A stretch of 64,000 nt of DNA from Flammula alnicola (lineage: Eukaryota > Basidiomycota > Agaricomycetes > Agaricales > Strophariaceae): positions 20,432 to 84,431 of the forward strand of contig JADNRV010000209.1 in NCBI GenBank assembly GCA_015499995.1, given 5' to 3'. Made by a program: the position numbers and the translations under genes. Position 1 is the stretch's first letter, and each line of letters starts with the position of its first letter. This document shows, one piece after another, positions 21,153 through 31,385 of the stretch. Below the pieces are notes generated by a model. That model did no database searches, was not told the DNA's origin, and saw only the letters and a program-made list of their open reading frames with translations.

Positions 21153-21553
21153 TTGACAGCTGTTTACCATCAGCCCCGCCCCAAATGGGACCGTCATCCA
21201 AAGCCATGCGCGCCCATCCACCCGTTCCCGCCCTCCCCGACCTGCGGCAACACCTGGAATAAATCAAATAATATATATAGACCCCAATGGAATTTTTCCC
21301 GCGCTCAAATGCACCCCCAACGACGTGCAGCACCATATTTTGTGCCCGCCCATCAAATCTATGCATTGTTGATGTATATTTATTATTGCCTGCCCCCTGC
21401 AAGGTGAGCAAACCTGCCCCGGCTCATCCGGCATGCTATATACAGTGTGTTACATGGTCTTAGGCAACGGCCTAAGTGGGGCAAACCTGTCATCTATGTA
21501 TAACGTATTTTAGGCCACGGCCTAGATATCATATATAATTCTAGCTTACAAGG

Positions 21554-21931
21554 CTGCGTTTTTTGGTCTCCACGGAGTACATTATACACAAGTAGTATCG
21601 CTGGTAGTTGCGTTTAGCAACTCTCAAACACATTAGTCGACCCAGGAACTTACCAATAGCCAAAAGGAGGAGAATTGTAATATAATCTGTAATCATGGGA
21701 GTCGAGGTACCCATCCGATTGCTCGTTGATTAAGTTTTAAGTGTACCTACACAGTCAAATGAATGTCAACTTCGCTTTTTATGACATAAAACTGGAGGAA
21801 AAGAGAGAAAACGATGAAACGTACGGTCGGGGCAGTTCTGGTGTGATTGAAAAGCGACGAGAATCAATCGAATTACATTGATGCGCCTTTGGTCACACGT
21901 GACACTAATCTAATCTAATCTATTGCGTACA
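21554..21931. other. Spacer upstream of the WD40 gene
   Basis: No gene or repeat recognised. TAATC is repeated three times near 21907-21921. Confidence 0.45.
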
Positions 21932-24112
21932 ATGTCAATACCAATGTCAATACCACCCCAACCGGGTCCTCGTATTGCCGTGCGAAGCATCGGCCCTCAT
22001 CCCTCCAAGTCCCCTGAACTATCATATTCTTGCCACTTCTGGACAAATCATCTGAGGACAACACTCTTCGACGCACAACTCGCAATGAAAGTAAACTCAT
22101 TTTTTGGAAGCGAACAACTGCTATTTTGGATTGAAATCCTCAGTTTGCTCAAGACAATCAATGGATGTGCGCATGCGCTTTCGTCCGTCATTCAGTGGGT
22201 GAAGGTGCGTAAATCCCCCAGGTGTCAAGGGCGTGCAATCATTTATGGGTGCTGGTTGTCATTCCAGGGACATGCAGAGAGTGAGGATATCTCAGCTAGT
22301 GCAGCTGATGCGCAAAGATTTGTTCGACAATTTGGTGGCGCCATCTCCCTTAGTACCCCACACCTATATGTGTCTGCAGTGCCATTTTCACCGGAAAGGT
22401 CGATCATGTCGATGAAGTTTGCTCCAGAGTTTACCCGAACACTTCAAGTTGCTGTTGGCCGAGAGCTGACCTGGCCATTGCTTCAGGGTGCACTGGGTGG
22501 ACACACCAACAAGGTTACATCAGTCACATTCTCGGGGGATGGGAAGTGCATCGTGTCAGGTTCTGGTGACAAGGCAATCTGCATTTGGGATGCCGAGACC
22601 GGCGAGCAGCTGGGCGCGCCTCTCATTGGGCACACCAGCTGGGTTTTTTGAGTTGCATTCTCGGGAGATGGGAAGCACATTGTGTCAGGTTCTGGTGACA
22701 AGACAATCTGCATTTGGGATGCCGAGACCGGCGAGCAGCTGGGTGCGCCTCTCAAGGGTCACACTGCCCTTGTTTATTCAGTCGCATTCTCAGGGGATGG
22801 GAAGCGCATCGTGTCAGGTTCTTTCGACAACACAATCCGCATGTGGGATGCCGAGACCGGCGACCAACTGTGCGCACCTCTCAAGGGGCACACCGGCGGG
22901 GTTAATTCAGTCGCATTCTCGGGGGATGGGAAGCACATTGTGTCAGGTTCTTTCGACAACACAATCCGCGTGTGGGATGCTGAGACCGGCGAGCAGCTGG
23001 GTGTGCCTCTCGATGGGCACACCGGCTGGGTTTTTTCAGTTGCATTCTCACGAGATGGGAAGCGCATAGTGTCAGGTTCTGAAGACAAGACAATCCGCAT
23101 TTGGGATGCCGAGATCGGTGAGCAGCTGGGCACGCCTCTCAAGGGACATACCAGCTGGGTTAATTCAGTCGTGTTCTCGGGGGATGGGAAGCACATTGTG
23201 TCAGGTTCTGGTGACAAGACAATCTGCATTTGGGATGCTGAGACCGGCAAGCAGTTGGGTGCACCTCTCAAGGGACACACCGGCAGGGTTAATTCAGTCG
23301 CATTCTCGGGGGATGGGAAGTGCATCGTGTCAGGTTCTTTCAACAACACAATCCGCATGTGGGATGCCGAGACCGGCGACCAACTGTGCGCACCTCTCAA
23401 GGGGCACACCGGCGGGGTTAATTCAGTCGCATTCTCGGGGGATGGGAAGCGCATCGTGTCAGGTTCTTTCGACAACACAATCCGCGTGTGGGATGCTGAG
23501 ACCGGCGAGCAGCTGGGTGTGCCTCTCGATGGGCACACCAGCTGGGTTTTTTCAGTTGCATTCTCACGAGACGGGAAGCGCATAGTGTCAGGTTCTGAAG
23601 ACAAGACAATCCGCATTTGGGATGCCGAGATCGGTGAGCAGCTGGGTGTGCCTCTCAATTGGCACACCGGCTGGGTTTTTTCAGTTGCATTCTCACGAGA
23701 TGGGAAGCGCATAGTGTCAGGTTCTGAAGACAAGACAATCTGCATTTGGGATGCTGAGACCGGCAAGCAGTTGGGTGCACCTCTCGAGGGACACACCGGC
23801 AGGGTTAATTCAGTCGCGTTCTCGGGGGATGGAAAGCGCATTGTGTCAGGTTCTGAAGACAACACAATCCGCATGTGGGATGCCGAGACCGGCGACCAAC
23901 TGTGCGCACCTCTCAAGGGGCACACCGGCGGGGTTAATTCAGTCGCATTCTTGGGGGATGGGAAGTGCCTCGTGTCAGGTTCTTTAGACAACACAATCCG
24001 CGTGTGGGATGCCAAGCCTGGTGAGCAGCTGGGCGCACCTCTCGAAGGGCACACCGATGAGCTAATTCAATTGCATTCTCAGGGGATGGGAAACAACATC
24101 AGCAAACCTTGA
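21932..24112 (+). pseudogene. NLR-type WD40-repeat gene lacking its NACHT domain, with premature TGA
   Basis: From ATG 21932 the protein begins directly in the linker that follows the NACHT domain in Agaricomycete NACHT-WD40 proteins (LSYSCHFWTNHL, LLFWIEILSLLK). A 63-nt in-frame intron follows (22205-22267), then DAQRFVRQFGGAISLSTPHL and VSAVPFSPE. Twelve full WD40 repeats of exactly 43 residues run from 22499 to 24046 (GHTxxVxSVAFSGDGKxIVSG...WDAETGEQLGAPL), with a broken thirteenth. The second repeat contains TGA at 22649-22651 where all the others have TCA (Ser); the frame is otherwise unbroken for 2 kb. A one-base shift near 24055 ends the array. Such propellers sense ligands in fungal NLRs. 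This copy lacks the switch domain and is probably dead. Its likely C-terminal exon is at 26350. Confidence 0.88.
22757..24046 (+). repeat. 516-bp higher-order repeat (four WD40 units), 2.5 copies
   Basis: WD units 3-6 (22757-23272) correspond one-to-one to units 7-10 (23273-23788), and units 11-12 (23789-24046) match the first half of the block. Diagnostic residues recur every fourth unit, for example TIRMWDAETGDQLCAPLK in units 3, 7 and 11. Confidence 0.88.
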
Positions 24113-26349
24113 TTTTTCCCATAGCCTGTCATAGTGTTCCTTTTGCGGCCATAGTATCCCATAGTGCCATAGCAATGACAGGGCGCTACGTAGCACTTTA
24201 GCATGCTATGCCCCTTACTCAAATATCTATACAGTCGTTTCCAGTATCGTAAGATTGACTACAGAGCATTATAATAAGAGGCTCTCGCCAAGTAAACAAA
24301 TTCATGCAACGCGCATATGCTCATGTCCTATCACGTGAGATGTTGATGTCCGCAAATAGAAATTTGTGGACTCAAACGAAATTCAATCTTTCCTTCTCCC
24401 ACCATGCACCAGTCCACCGTCAAAGTTGCCCACCAACTTCCACAACATCCTAGAGTGCCATTCACCTCATCCTCCGTTGTACTCTACCCTGTCTGTCGCC
24501 ATCCCCCTTACACCTTGGTTAACACCCAATAACGTCTCAGTGAAGATCAACATCGTTGCTTCTCCTGTCAGGCAAATACCACCCGTCACCGCGCCATTGC
24601 ATGGCAAAGGTACGACTAAGGCTCGTACTCATCGCCTCAGTTCCTGCTGACGCCCCATTTAACCCCAGATTCCTGCCATGCAACCATATCTCTCGGTACA
24701 TGGTACGTGTTCTCCTCTCCTCCTCGCCCTCGAAGACCTTGCGCTGTTGTTATCGACCATAGGATAGGTTTTGAGGCATAGACGGATGAAGAAGGATGAG
24801 AATTGGTGTGCGTAAGGTTCGTTAATGGTCCTGGAGATGGTGTCAAGAACGTCGAAGCCTGACGACGTGGAGAGCTGAGGTTAGGCCTGCATCCCCCAGC
24901 TTGTTCGTATGCCTAGCCAGTGACCCGCAAATCAGCACCGCCCACCTTCGATCGACCGGAGAACTGAATTAGCCACCACACGCCCAGTGCATGTCAGCCA
25001 ATGTATGTTGTCTCTCTCATCACCTCCTCGCACACTGACGACCCAAACTCTCGCCAGTCTCTGCCGGCAACGCCGTATCATATCCGACTGGCTGCTGACC
25101 ACCTCCGTCCAAGCTGCATCTCGTGCCCGTGGCTTGAGACGAAGGCCTCTGCCTCTCGCAGCTGGTTGAACAACCCATCGCTGAACCCCTCCCATCACTG
25201 TGGACGTGGAGCTCGGCCCCAGCCCACCATGTCGCCCCTACGAAAGCCACGAGGAACCCCAGAAATGCACGACAAATGACGGTGGCTTGTCGTCGCTACT
25301 GCGGGTCACCGGCAAGCCACACGGCCACCGAATGCAGTGACCCCAAACCTGTTCCCAGTTTTATTCCTCGCTATAGCATTACTGACAATGGATTGTGTGT
25401 AGACCTCGTCAGCCAGTTCACCAGGTCCTTGCGACGCCGATGCCAGGCCCACTCGCTCCACCGCCTACTGCGTTCGTGCCTGCCCTGCCTCCTGTCCCAC
25501 GTTTGACGACGGCGCAACAACTCCGTCCTGCAAATATCAACCTCGGTCTTACCGCGACTGCGCAGAAGCATGCTGGCAATGCAAACCTGTCGCACAGACA
25601 TTGGCTCACGCCAGGGGCTTGTCTGAGTCGAGTACCCCGAGCGGAGGGGCACGAGAAGAGGAAGAAGACCACCGGGTAAGTGGCAACCCACCCCCTACAT
25701 TGCTGCTAACCCCCAATATCCACTTTTCATGCAAAAACTGCCCCTCCAGCTACCGAAACAGCGTGACAACACCCCCAACATCCCCAAAACAGTGCAGCGG
25801 CGACGCGATAGGGCCCGGTGACGAGGGGAGAGCCACCAGGTACATGGGAACCCACTTTGTATGATGTAGCTAACCCCCAACCCCCGTTTTCAGCAGCAGG
25901 CAGGGCTTGAGGCAATTTCCTCGCCCTTTCTCTTCTGCGCTAATGTGTGACGCTCGACACTCAACCGACCACTGGCACGGCCCATCTGCACCTAAACGGC
26001 CACCGAAGCCAGAACAACACACCAACACCGCACGAACGCACCCGTATCGGTGTTGCTCAGTGGTGCCGCAATAATGAGCGCGCTGGTGGTCTCGACTGAT
26101 GTACTAACCCCACGGCTGCCGCGTTGACTATGCAGGCTAGTATTTAAATATGTATTCGGTAGTTCAAATATATTACTACACTGTTAGCTATCATTTAGAG
26201 AACTGCAAGTCTAATATGCTATGATTGAGTGCAAAAGGCCCTGCAGAGGAAGCCCAGCATACTGCTGTGAAGAGATGACGTGATGCTACATAGCAATCCA
26301 TAGCACGCCATAGTGCCCAGCCCCGTCTATATATAAACGTGAGAACGCT
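24113..26349. other. Probable insertion separating two parts of an NLR gene
   Basis: C-rich sequence without a convincing gene. CATAG/CTATG motifs cluster at both ends (24120-24225 and 26270-26355), suggesting subterminal repeats of a DNA transposon; CATAGC starts the left end and its complement GCTATG lies at the right end. Two imperfect ~55-bp copies around 25672 and 25832 share GCTAACCCCCAA. The boundaries are inferred from where NLR homology stops and restarts. Confidence 0.45.
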
Positions 26350-26787
26350 ATGTACAACTACAGATTCGGTACCCTATGCTATGAGACTATGGCACTATAT
26401 AGTGCTCGGCAGCACTCTGCCGCGTCCCCCGGGTTTGCTGATGAAGCTGTCCCATATAACCATGGGTATGCAATACCCACCAGGACTACTCAGGCCGGGA
26501 AGCGAGTGGTGTGCTTCTCCTCACACCCAGAACATGCACTCTCTAATGCGGTTGAACTGTTTATTGATGCTGGCATGAGTCTTGCCCGTCACAGCATAGA
26601 TGCTGTAATCATGCGCAGTGATGGATGGATAGTCGGACCACAGGACCGCCTTCTTTTTTGGGTACCGCCGAGTTACCGTCCGCGGTTCTATCTTCCTAGA
26701 GTAATGTTGACTATCCCAAAGGGCATCCAGCTTGATGTCAGCCGTATGGCTCACGGGGGATCATGGCATGGTTGTTACGCAAGGTGA
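26350..26787 (+). pseudogene. C-terminal exon of a NACHT-WD40 NLR
   Basis: The reading frame ends with SDGWIVGPQDRLLFWVPPSY, PRVMLTIPKGIQLDVSRM and AHGGSWHGC, the tail that follows the WD40 propeller in many Agaricomycete NACHT-WD40 proteins. It has no propeller of its own and lies 2.2 kb downstream of the truncated array at 24112 on the same strand, so the two are likely parts of one gene split by insertion. It could also be the tail of a separate lost gene. Confidence 0.65.
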
Positions 26788-27078
26788 GTACTACAATGAA
26801 ATTGCTTGACACAACTCCTGAGCCTCCATCGTAGGTCCTACTCTCCCCTCCACTGAGGTTTCCGAACGTTGTAATATATCTTGTGACGTGTGAGAAATAA
26901 TCATCAATTGTTGATCTTTATCTAAGCGCGTAAGTTCAACAACATCGGTATGAACAATCCTGCTTCACATACATACATCTACGCTTTCATCTTGTTTCTC
27001 CTCCCAATCCCTCACCTCTCAGGGTAGAGTCAATACCCCTCACTGCGCCCATAGACTGCTCAAAGTCAGTGAGGATCT
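26788..27078. other. Spacer
   Basis: Nothing supportable apart from a GTGAGT donor-like site directly after the NLR tail (26784). Confidence 0.4.
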
Positions 27079-27896
27079 TTGCAGTGCTCACGCCGGATGT
27101 GCAAGTCATGCTGCATCGTGTCACCCTCTCAGGCTGGCTGCAGTCTTCATGCCCACACCTCCTCTCAAATCTCCACCAGGCAGCGGAGTAAATTACCCCA
27201 GCCTTCCGCGACACCTCAACCTGACGAGCCCCCTCTCGAACCTTCCTTTCTTGCCAAGCTCGTCAACTTCACCACTCAATTCCCCACCATCCGTTTTCTC
27301 GAGAAAGAAAGGCAACGAGACCAAGATGAGCGCGTCCGGGACGCTCTATTTCAGCAGTTCGAGGACGAAGAGGAACAGGGATACCAGGCCGACTTTGCTG
27401 CAGCGCTGGGCGTGCAACAAAACACCCCTCGCCATCTTTCCGCCCTTCCCTCTTCTGCTGGGCTCGTCGTCGAGCAACAGGTCGACGCAGCTATTATTGC
27501 ATCACTCCAGGTGCCAAGTTCATCTCCTGTCTCTTCTTCCATCCGCAATGAAGAGAACCGGCCGTACGAAACTGCTCTCACTGTTCCCTTCATATGCCAC
27601 ACCTGACTCGACACCCCTCTCTCTGCGGCCGGGTCCTCGTCTTCACAATCCACCTTTCCCTTGGCTTCCATTCCCATTTCTGGCGTGAGTTCAGCTCCCT
27701 CGCGGCATGCCGCCCCTGCTATCTCACGCGCTTCTACCGCTTTACGCTGGTATTTTGGCATGAGGTACTTTTTTATCAATTCTTCCGTTGTTCACATCTA
27801 ACAAACATGGATTATCTTTCCAGGATGGGAAGTATGCCAAAATTTGGGCTGTCCATAAGTGTCCGAGATGGCCCAAATGGATCTTAAAGGGGTTGG
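27079..27896 (+). pseudogene. Hypothetical protein with Cys-rich motif, broken
   Basis: A frame from 27079 begins CSRRMCKSCC...C...H, a compact Cys/His motif seen in some basidiomycete hypothetical proteins. It is followed by a charged segment (RFLEKERQRDQDERVRDALF, EDEEEQGYQADFAAALG) and a Ser/Pro-rich linker. TGA at 27604-27606 interrupts the frame. The same frame then resumes to ALRWYFGMR and, after an intron-like gap (GTACTT...TTCCAG, 27766-27822), DGKYAKIWAVHKCPRWPKW. No catalytic residue is visible. Upstream exons are unclear. This may be an old element-borne gene; function unknown. Confidence 0.4.
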
Positions 27897-28899
27897 TGGA
27901 CCCATGATATGCATGGCAAGGGGGACAGTGACTGACCTACAACTGACAAGATAGCAAGCGAGCTAGTGCCCAAACCTGACCACCAGACCCACCTCGCTGA
28001 GGAGAAAGGTTGGGGGCAAAACAAGGATATGGGAGGTAGGCGGTATGCTGACATTGCGAGCCAACGAAAACGAGGCGAGAAGAGAGCCGGCGAGAGCGAG
28101 TCGGGGCAAATGCAAACGACACGAGACAAGGAGAGAAATATTTGGCCAAAGGACCAAGGTCATTTGTCTCGTTTATCTCTCTCTCCCTCCTCTAGATTGT
28201 CTCTCTTGCCTCGTATTCCTTGAAGTAAATTATCTGCGTAATAATGTAGATAATGATGAAATATATTTCTTTCCTGTGTTACAACGAGGCGCCCAACCAC
28301 CCTCATGAGACTATCCTTATCGTCAACATATCGCCTTATCAATAGATCCTGCTGTCTGAGCATAATTCGAAATCCTTACTTTGGATCTAAGAGAAGAATT
28401 TTCATAGGCATTATTCTCGACAATATGCTTATTGCACTTCGGAGTTGTGGGGCGCTATTTCTTCCACGTTGATGTTGAAATGGTATCAGGCATGCGCAGA
28501 CCTCACACCTGCCTTCCAGACAAAAGATGGAAATGAGGACAGTGTATTAAGCCTTGAATTTCGAGCAATTGGCGAGCGCTTTACCTGCATGACGGCTCTA
28601 TGGAGTCAGGCATTTTTTTACGGCATTATCTCAAGTCTCGAGAACACAGGGACTCAAAAATATGCGATTTGGAGATGGCTTCAATGAGGCGGGCTTCCTA
28701 TCGCTCCCTTGTTGTACTCACCGTCTAAGACCCGTCGAATTTAACACTGGGATAGAGAGTCAATTCATACTTTAATATTATTATAATCATGGTGATACCT
28801 GCGGTATTTCACCCATTAATACATGAGAAAAATGCAAGACGATACCGTATTTACACATTCCGTAAAGACTGTATATCGCGAGGGATAATTGAAAGCCTC
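27897..28899. other. Intergenic, no gene recognised
   Basis: Short open frames only (28445-28687 on +). A pyrimidine-rich TCTCTCTCCC stretch lies near 28170-28190. Confidence 0.45.
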
Positions 28900-31385
28900 T
28901 CAAGAAGACCTCCATGGCCCTGGCGCACCAGCCCCTCTGGCGTTGATCCAGTTGTACATGGAGCCATCGATGGGGTCTGCGGTAAACCGCCTCCGCGGGC
29001 GCAGGTTTTTAAAGTCTTCATCCTCAACGGGGTACTCTGTTGCCTCAAAAGCTGAGAACTATGTTAGAAATACCGTACATGATGCAACGATAGCAAACAG
29101 AGGACGTACCTTCTTCTATATGATCGAATTCGGAAGTTCCCTCAGGATCATCATCCCACTTGAAATAGGGATGACAAAGGAGCTCTCGGATTCCGTAGCG
29201 CTCGGAGGGATTTGGATTCAAGAGCTGTAGGTTAAAAGTGAGTTCAGCTCAAGGGCAACGTTCATATCAAATAAGACGCTTACCCCAAAGAGCAATGCGG
29301 ATGCTACAGGATCAGGTTTGCTTATGCCTTCAGGAAGGCTAGCGTCCCTCTTCTGCTTATCGCTGAAATTGTATACCCACGATTCCAGGCTAATTTCCTC
29401 GAAGAGGAGCTGGAGATGACATGGAATCAAAACGATGTTAAGCGAATGCGTAAATACACAGTACAAGAAACAAAGGCTTACATTGTCGTCGTCGGGTCGC
29501 TCCTCCGCAATAAGCATTTCGTAAAAAACGCACCCCAGCGACCAATAATCGACCTCGATCCCATATGACTCGCTATACAAGGATTTCTCCGGAGCTATAT
29601 ATCCTATCGTCCCCGTGGAGTCACGGGCGTATGGTTGTTGGAGTTCAAGAGGACGCATTTGTTCCGTAACGACACTTCCACCGAAATCGGCGAGCTTGAC
29701 GTTCCATTTATAGTCAAGGAGAACGTTCTCCGGTTTGAGATCACAATGGATTATTCCAATGCTGTGGAGTGTCGCAAGCCCTAGCGCCTATGAATTGGAA
29801 TAAATAATAAGTTTCTACAGAATTTCGCAAGGAAGAAGCACATGATCACGTACGATTTGTGCCATCAGACGAGGGACGTGCACGTCCCTATCAAGGCAGG
29901 ATAATGATGACCTAAGATCGCTCATAGCAAGGGGCTGTAAAGGAGTAAGCGCCTAGAACGCAGAAAGGACCGTCATGAACATACCAAGATGAGGCATCTC
30001 ATATTGCCAAACGATATCGTCGCCTCGCACGTCAGCAAGAAAGCAAATCCCACTTTCTCGTCCTGGTCCGGCGCCTCTGAAATACGCCTGTACGACTTGA
30101 TCTCTGCGGAAATTTGGCAAGCGGCCAGCTTCCTATGTCTCTGCTCTGCCATCGTGTCGCCGTCGGTGCGGGGGTACAAGACTTGGTAAGCCTTCATGAC
30201 CCATAGGCTCTGCTCCTTCAAACCATATCCGCGACTGTCACGAGGCGCGACGGAACGCACGATCTGCAGACCGGAGAGGCCATAATCGTCATCTAATGGC
30301 TGCAAGATTCCGACTGGGATAAATGATAAGCGGGGTATTTCGAGGGCGTCTGCGAGCGGGACGTGAATGGGGAGGGCGATAGGGATGGAGCGAGCACTGA
30401 GAACAGGCGGCAAGATGTTATAGAAGGTCTCCAATAACGGGTTGATGGCGCGTAGTCCGTGAATTAAGAGCTCTTCGTAGTCCGTGACCTCTTCAGATGA
30501 GGAGGATTCATCTTTACCCTGGTCTTCATCTTCAGTGGCGTGGCGAGACCACCACCACCGACGATTAAAAGGGATGAGAGACTCGCAAGACAAATTTGAG
30601 GGTGCGGAGAGGCTGAAGCTACTGGCGGAAGAAGCTGTTTCCGGGCGACGGTTTTCCCTTGCGCTGTCGTCATCATCAGAATGGGCGTCGTCACTGTCGA
30701 AGCCAGGCCACCGATCATATTTACGAGGGACGAGGGACCCGCAGGAAAGGTTTGAGGGTGCTAAGAGGCTGAATTTACTAGCGGAAGAGGCTGTTTGGGC
30801 GTGCTGGCCTTCCTCCGCACAACGGTCGTCATCGTCGGAATAGGCATCGAACTCGCTCTCAGACCCATCCTCGTCGGAACCGTCGACGGAACCACCGATA
30901 TAAAAGAGGCGTTTGGGTTTGTCGCGGTCTGCGTCGTCTTCCTCGTCATCTGACTCGTACGCTTCCTCGCCGTCAACGCCGTCAACAAACCGGCTCCTTA
31001 TTTCAGGGTTGAGGAATAGATAGAGGTAAAGAGGCATGCCGTTGTATGTGAGATCCAGCCCATCCAGCCCATTAGAGTGGAGACCGGGTTCAGTGTCCAA
31101 GTGAGAATTGTCGATGCCACAGCCGTTGTCAGACTCCTGCGACGACACAGATTCAGTCTCATCGCCGGCCGAGCTTTCATCGTCCCAGTCTTCATCGTCG
31201 TCCGAGTATTTTTCTTCGCCCAAGTATTCTTCTTCCTCTTCTTCCTCCTTCTCCGCAACCGCCGTCTCGCAGAATGCACTCGGCTGATGCACGATTGAAC
31301 CTGCTTCCTGGGCGTTGAAACATACAAGAGACGCAAGAGCCATCATAATGACTGCCGACTGGCTAAGTGGCGTTGCGTCTGCCAT
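28900..31385 (-). CDS. Protein kinase with long acidic N-terminal region
   Basis: Six exons on the minus strand: 31385-29985, 29934-29854, 29787-29482, 29409-29284, 29224-29110 and 29051-28900, giving 726 residues; all phases fit. Residues 1-30 (MADATPLSQ...) contain a short hydrophobic stretch. About 40-310 is very acidic (EEEEEEEYLGEEKY, DDEDWDDESS). The kinase domain fills the C-terminal half: VMKAY with the candidate ATP-binding lysine, the catalytic loop IIHCDLKPENVLL (HCD instead of HRD), the magnesium loop LADFGGS, GTIGYIAPEKS, and EVDYWSLGCVFYEML. The glycine-rich loop is weak. It ends ARGAGAPGPWRSS. Serine/threonine phosphorylation is expected from the motifs. An in-frame ATG at 31517 is not preferred because MADATP fits a normal start. 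Substrate unknown. Confidence 0.82.

Larger units (their letters stand above)
14667..21553. mobile_element. 6.9-kb long-inverted-repeat element (copy B), no transposase recognised
   Basis: Left arm about 14667-16145 and right arm about 19085-21553 are inverted copies of each other, the right one interrupted by a 956-bp insertion. Example match: the segment around 15770-15890, reverse-complemented, aligns with 19360-19475 through AAAAAAGCGGCGGGACGAAT. Both tips carry the subterminal palindrome CTTAGGC-aacg-GCCTAAG (14745-14762 and 21459-21476) and a CCTGTAG/CCTTGTA-like end. A near-tip hairpin GGTATCAT-gt-ATGATACC lies at 14679-14696. No clear target duplication was seen flanking 14667/21553. 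The interior has no gene I can name, so the element looks non-autonomous. Tip boundaries come from comparing the three arms. Confidence 0.7.
19085..21553 (+). repeat. Right arm of the inverted-repeat element (with nested insertion)
   Basis: Modules begin near 19433, 19625, 19817, 20015 and, after removing the nested 956 bp, 21187, a spacing of about 190-215 bp. The tip sequence differs from the other two tips mostly by C-to-T or G-to-A changes (for example GATATCATATATAATTCTAG against GGTATCATACATGACCCCAG in the solo arm). Confidence 0.7.

Noticed and set aside
22774..24054. 426-residue antisense frame opposite the WD40 array
   Set aside because: Mirror frame produced by the 129-bp periodicity of the WD40 repeats.
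24366..26130. Possible protein-coding exons
   Set aside because: Pro/Ser-rich frames without motifs or consistent introns; C-rich composition explains them.
28445..28687. 80-residue plus-strand frame
   Set aside because: No family, no splice partners and stops close on both sides.
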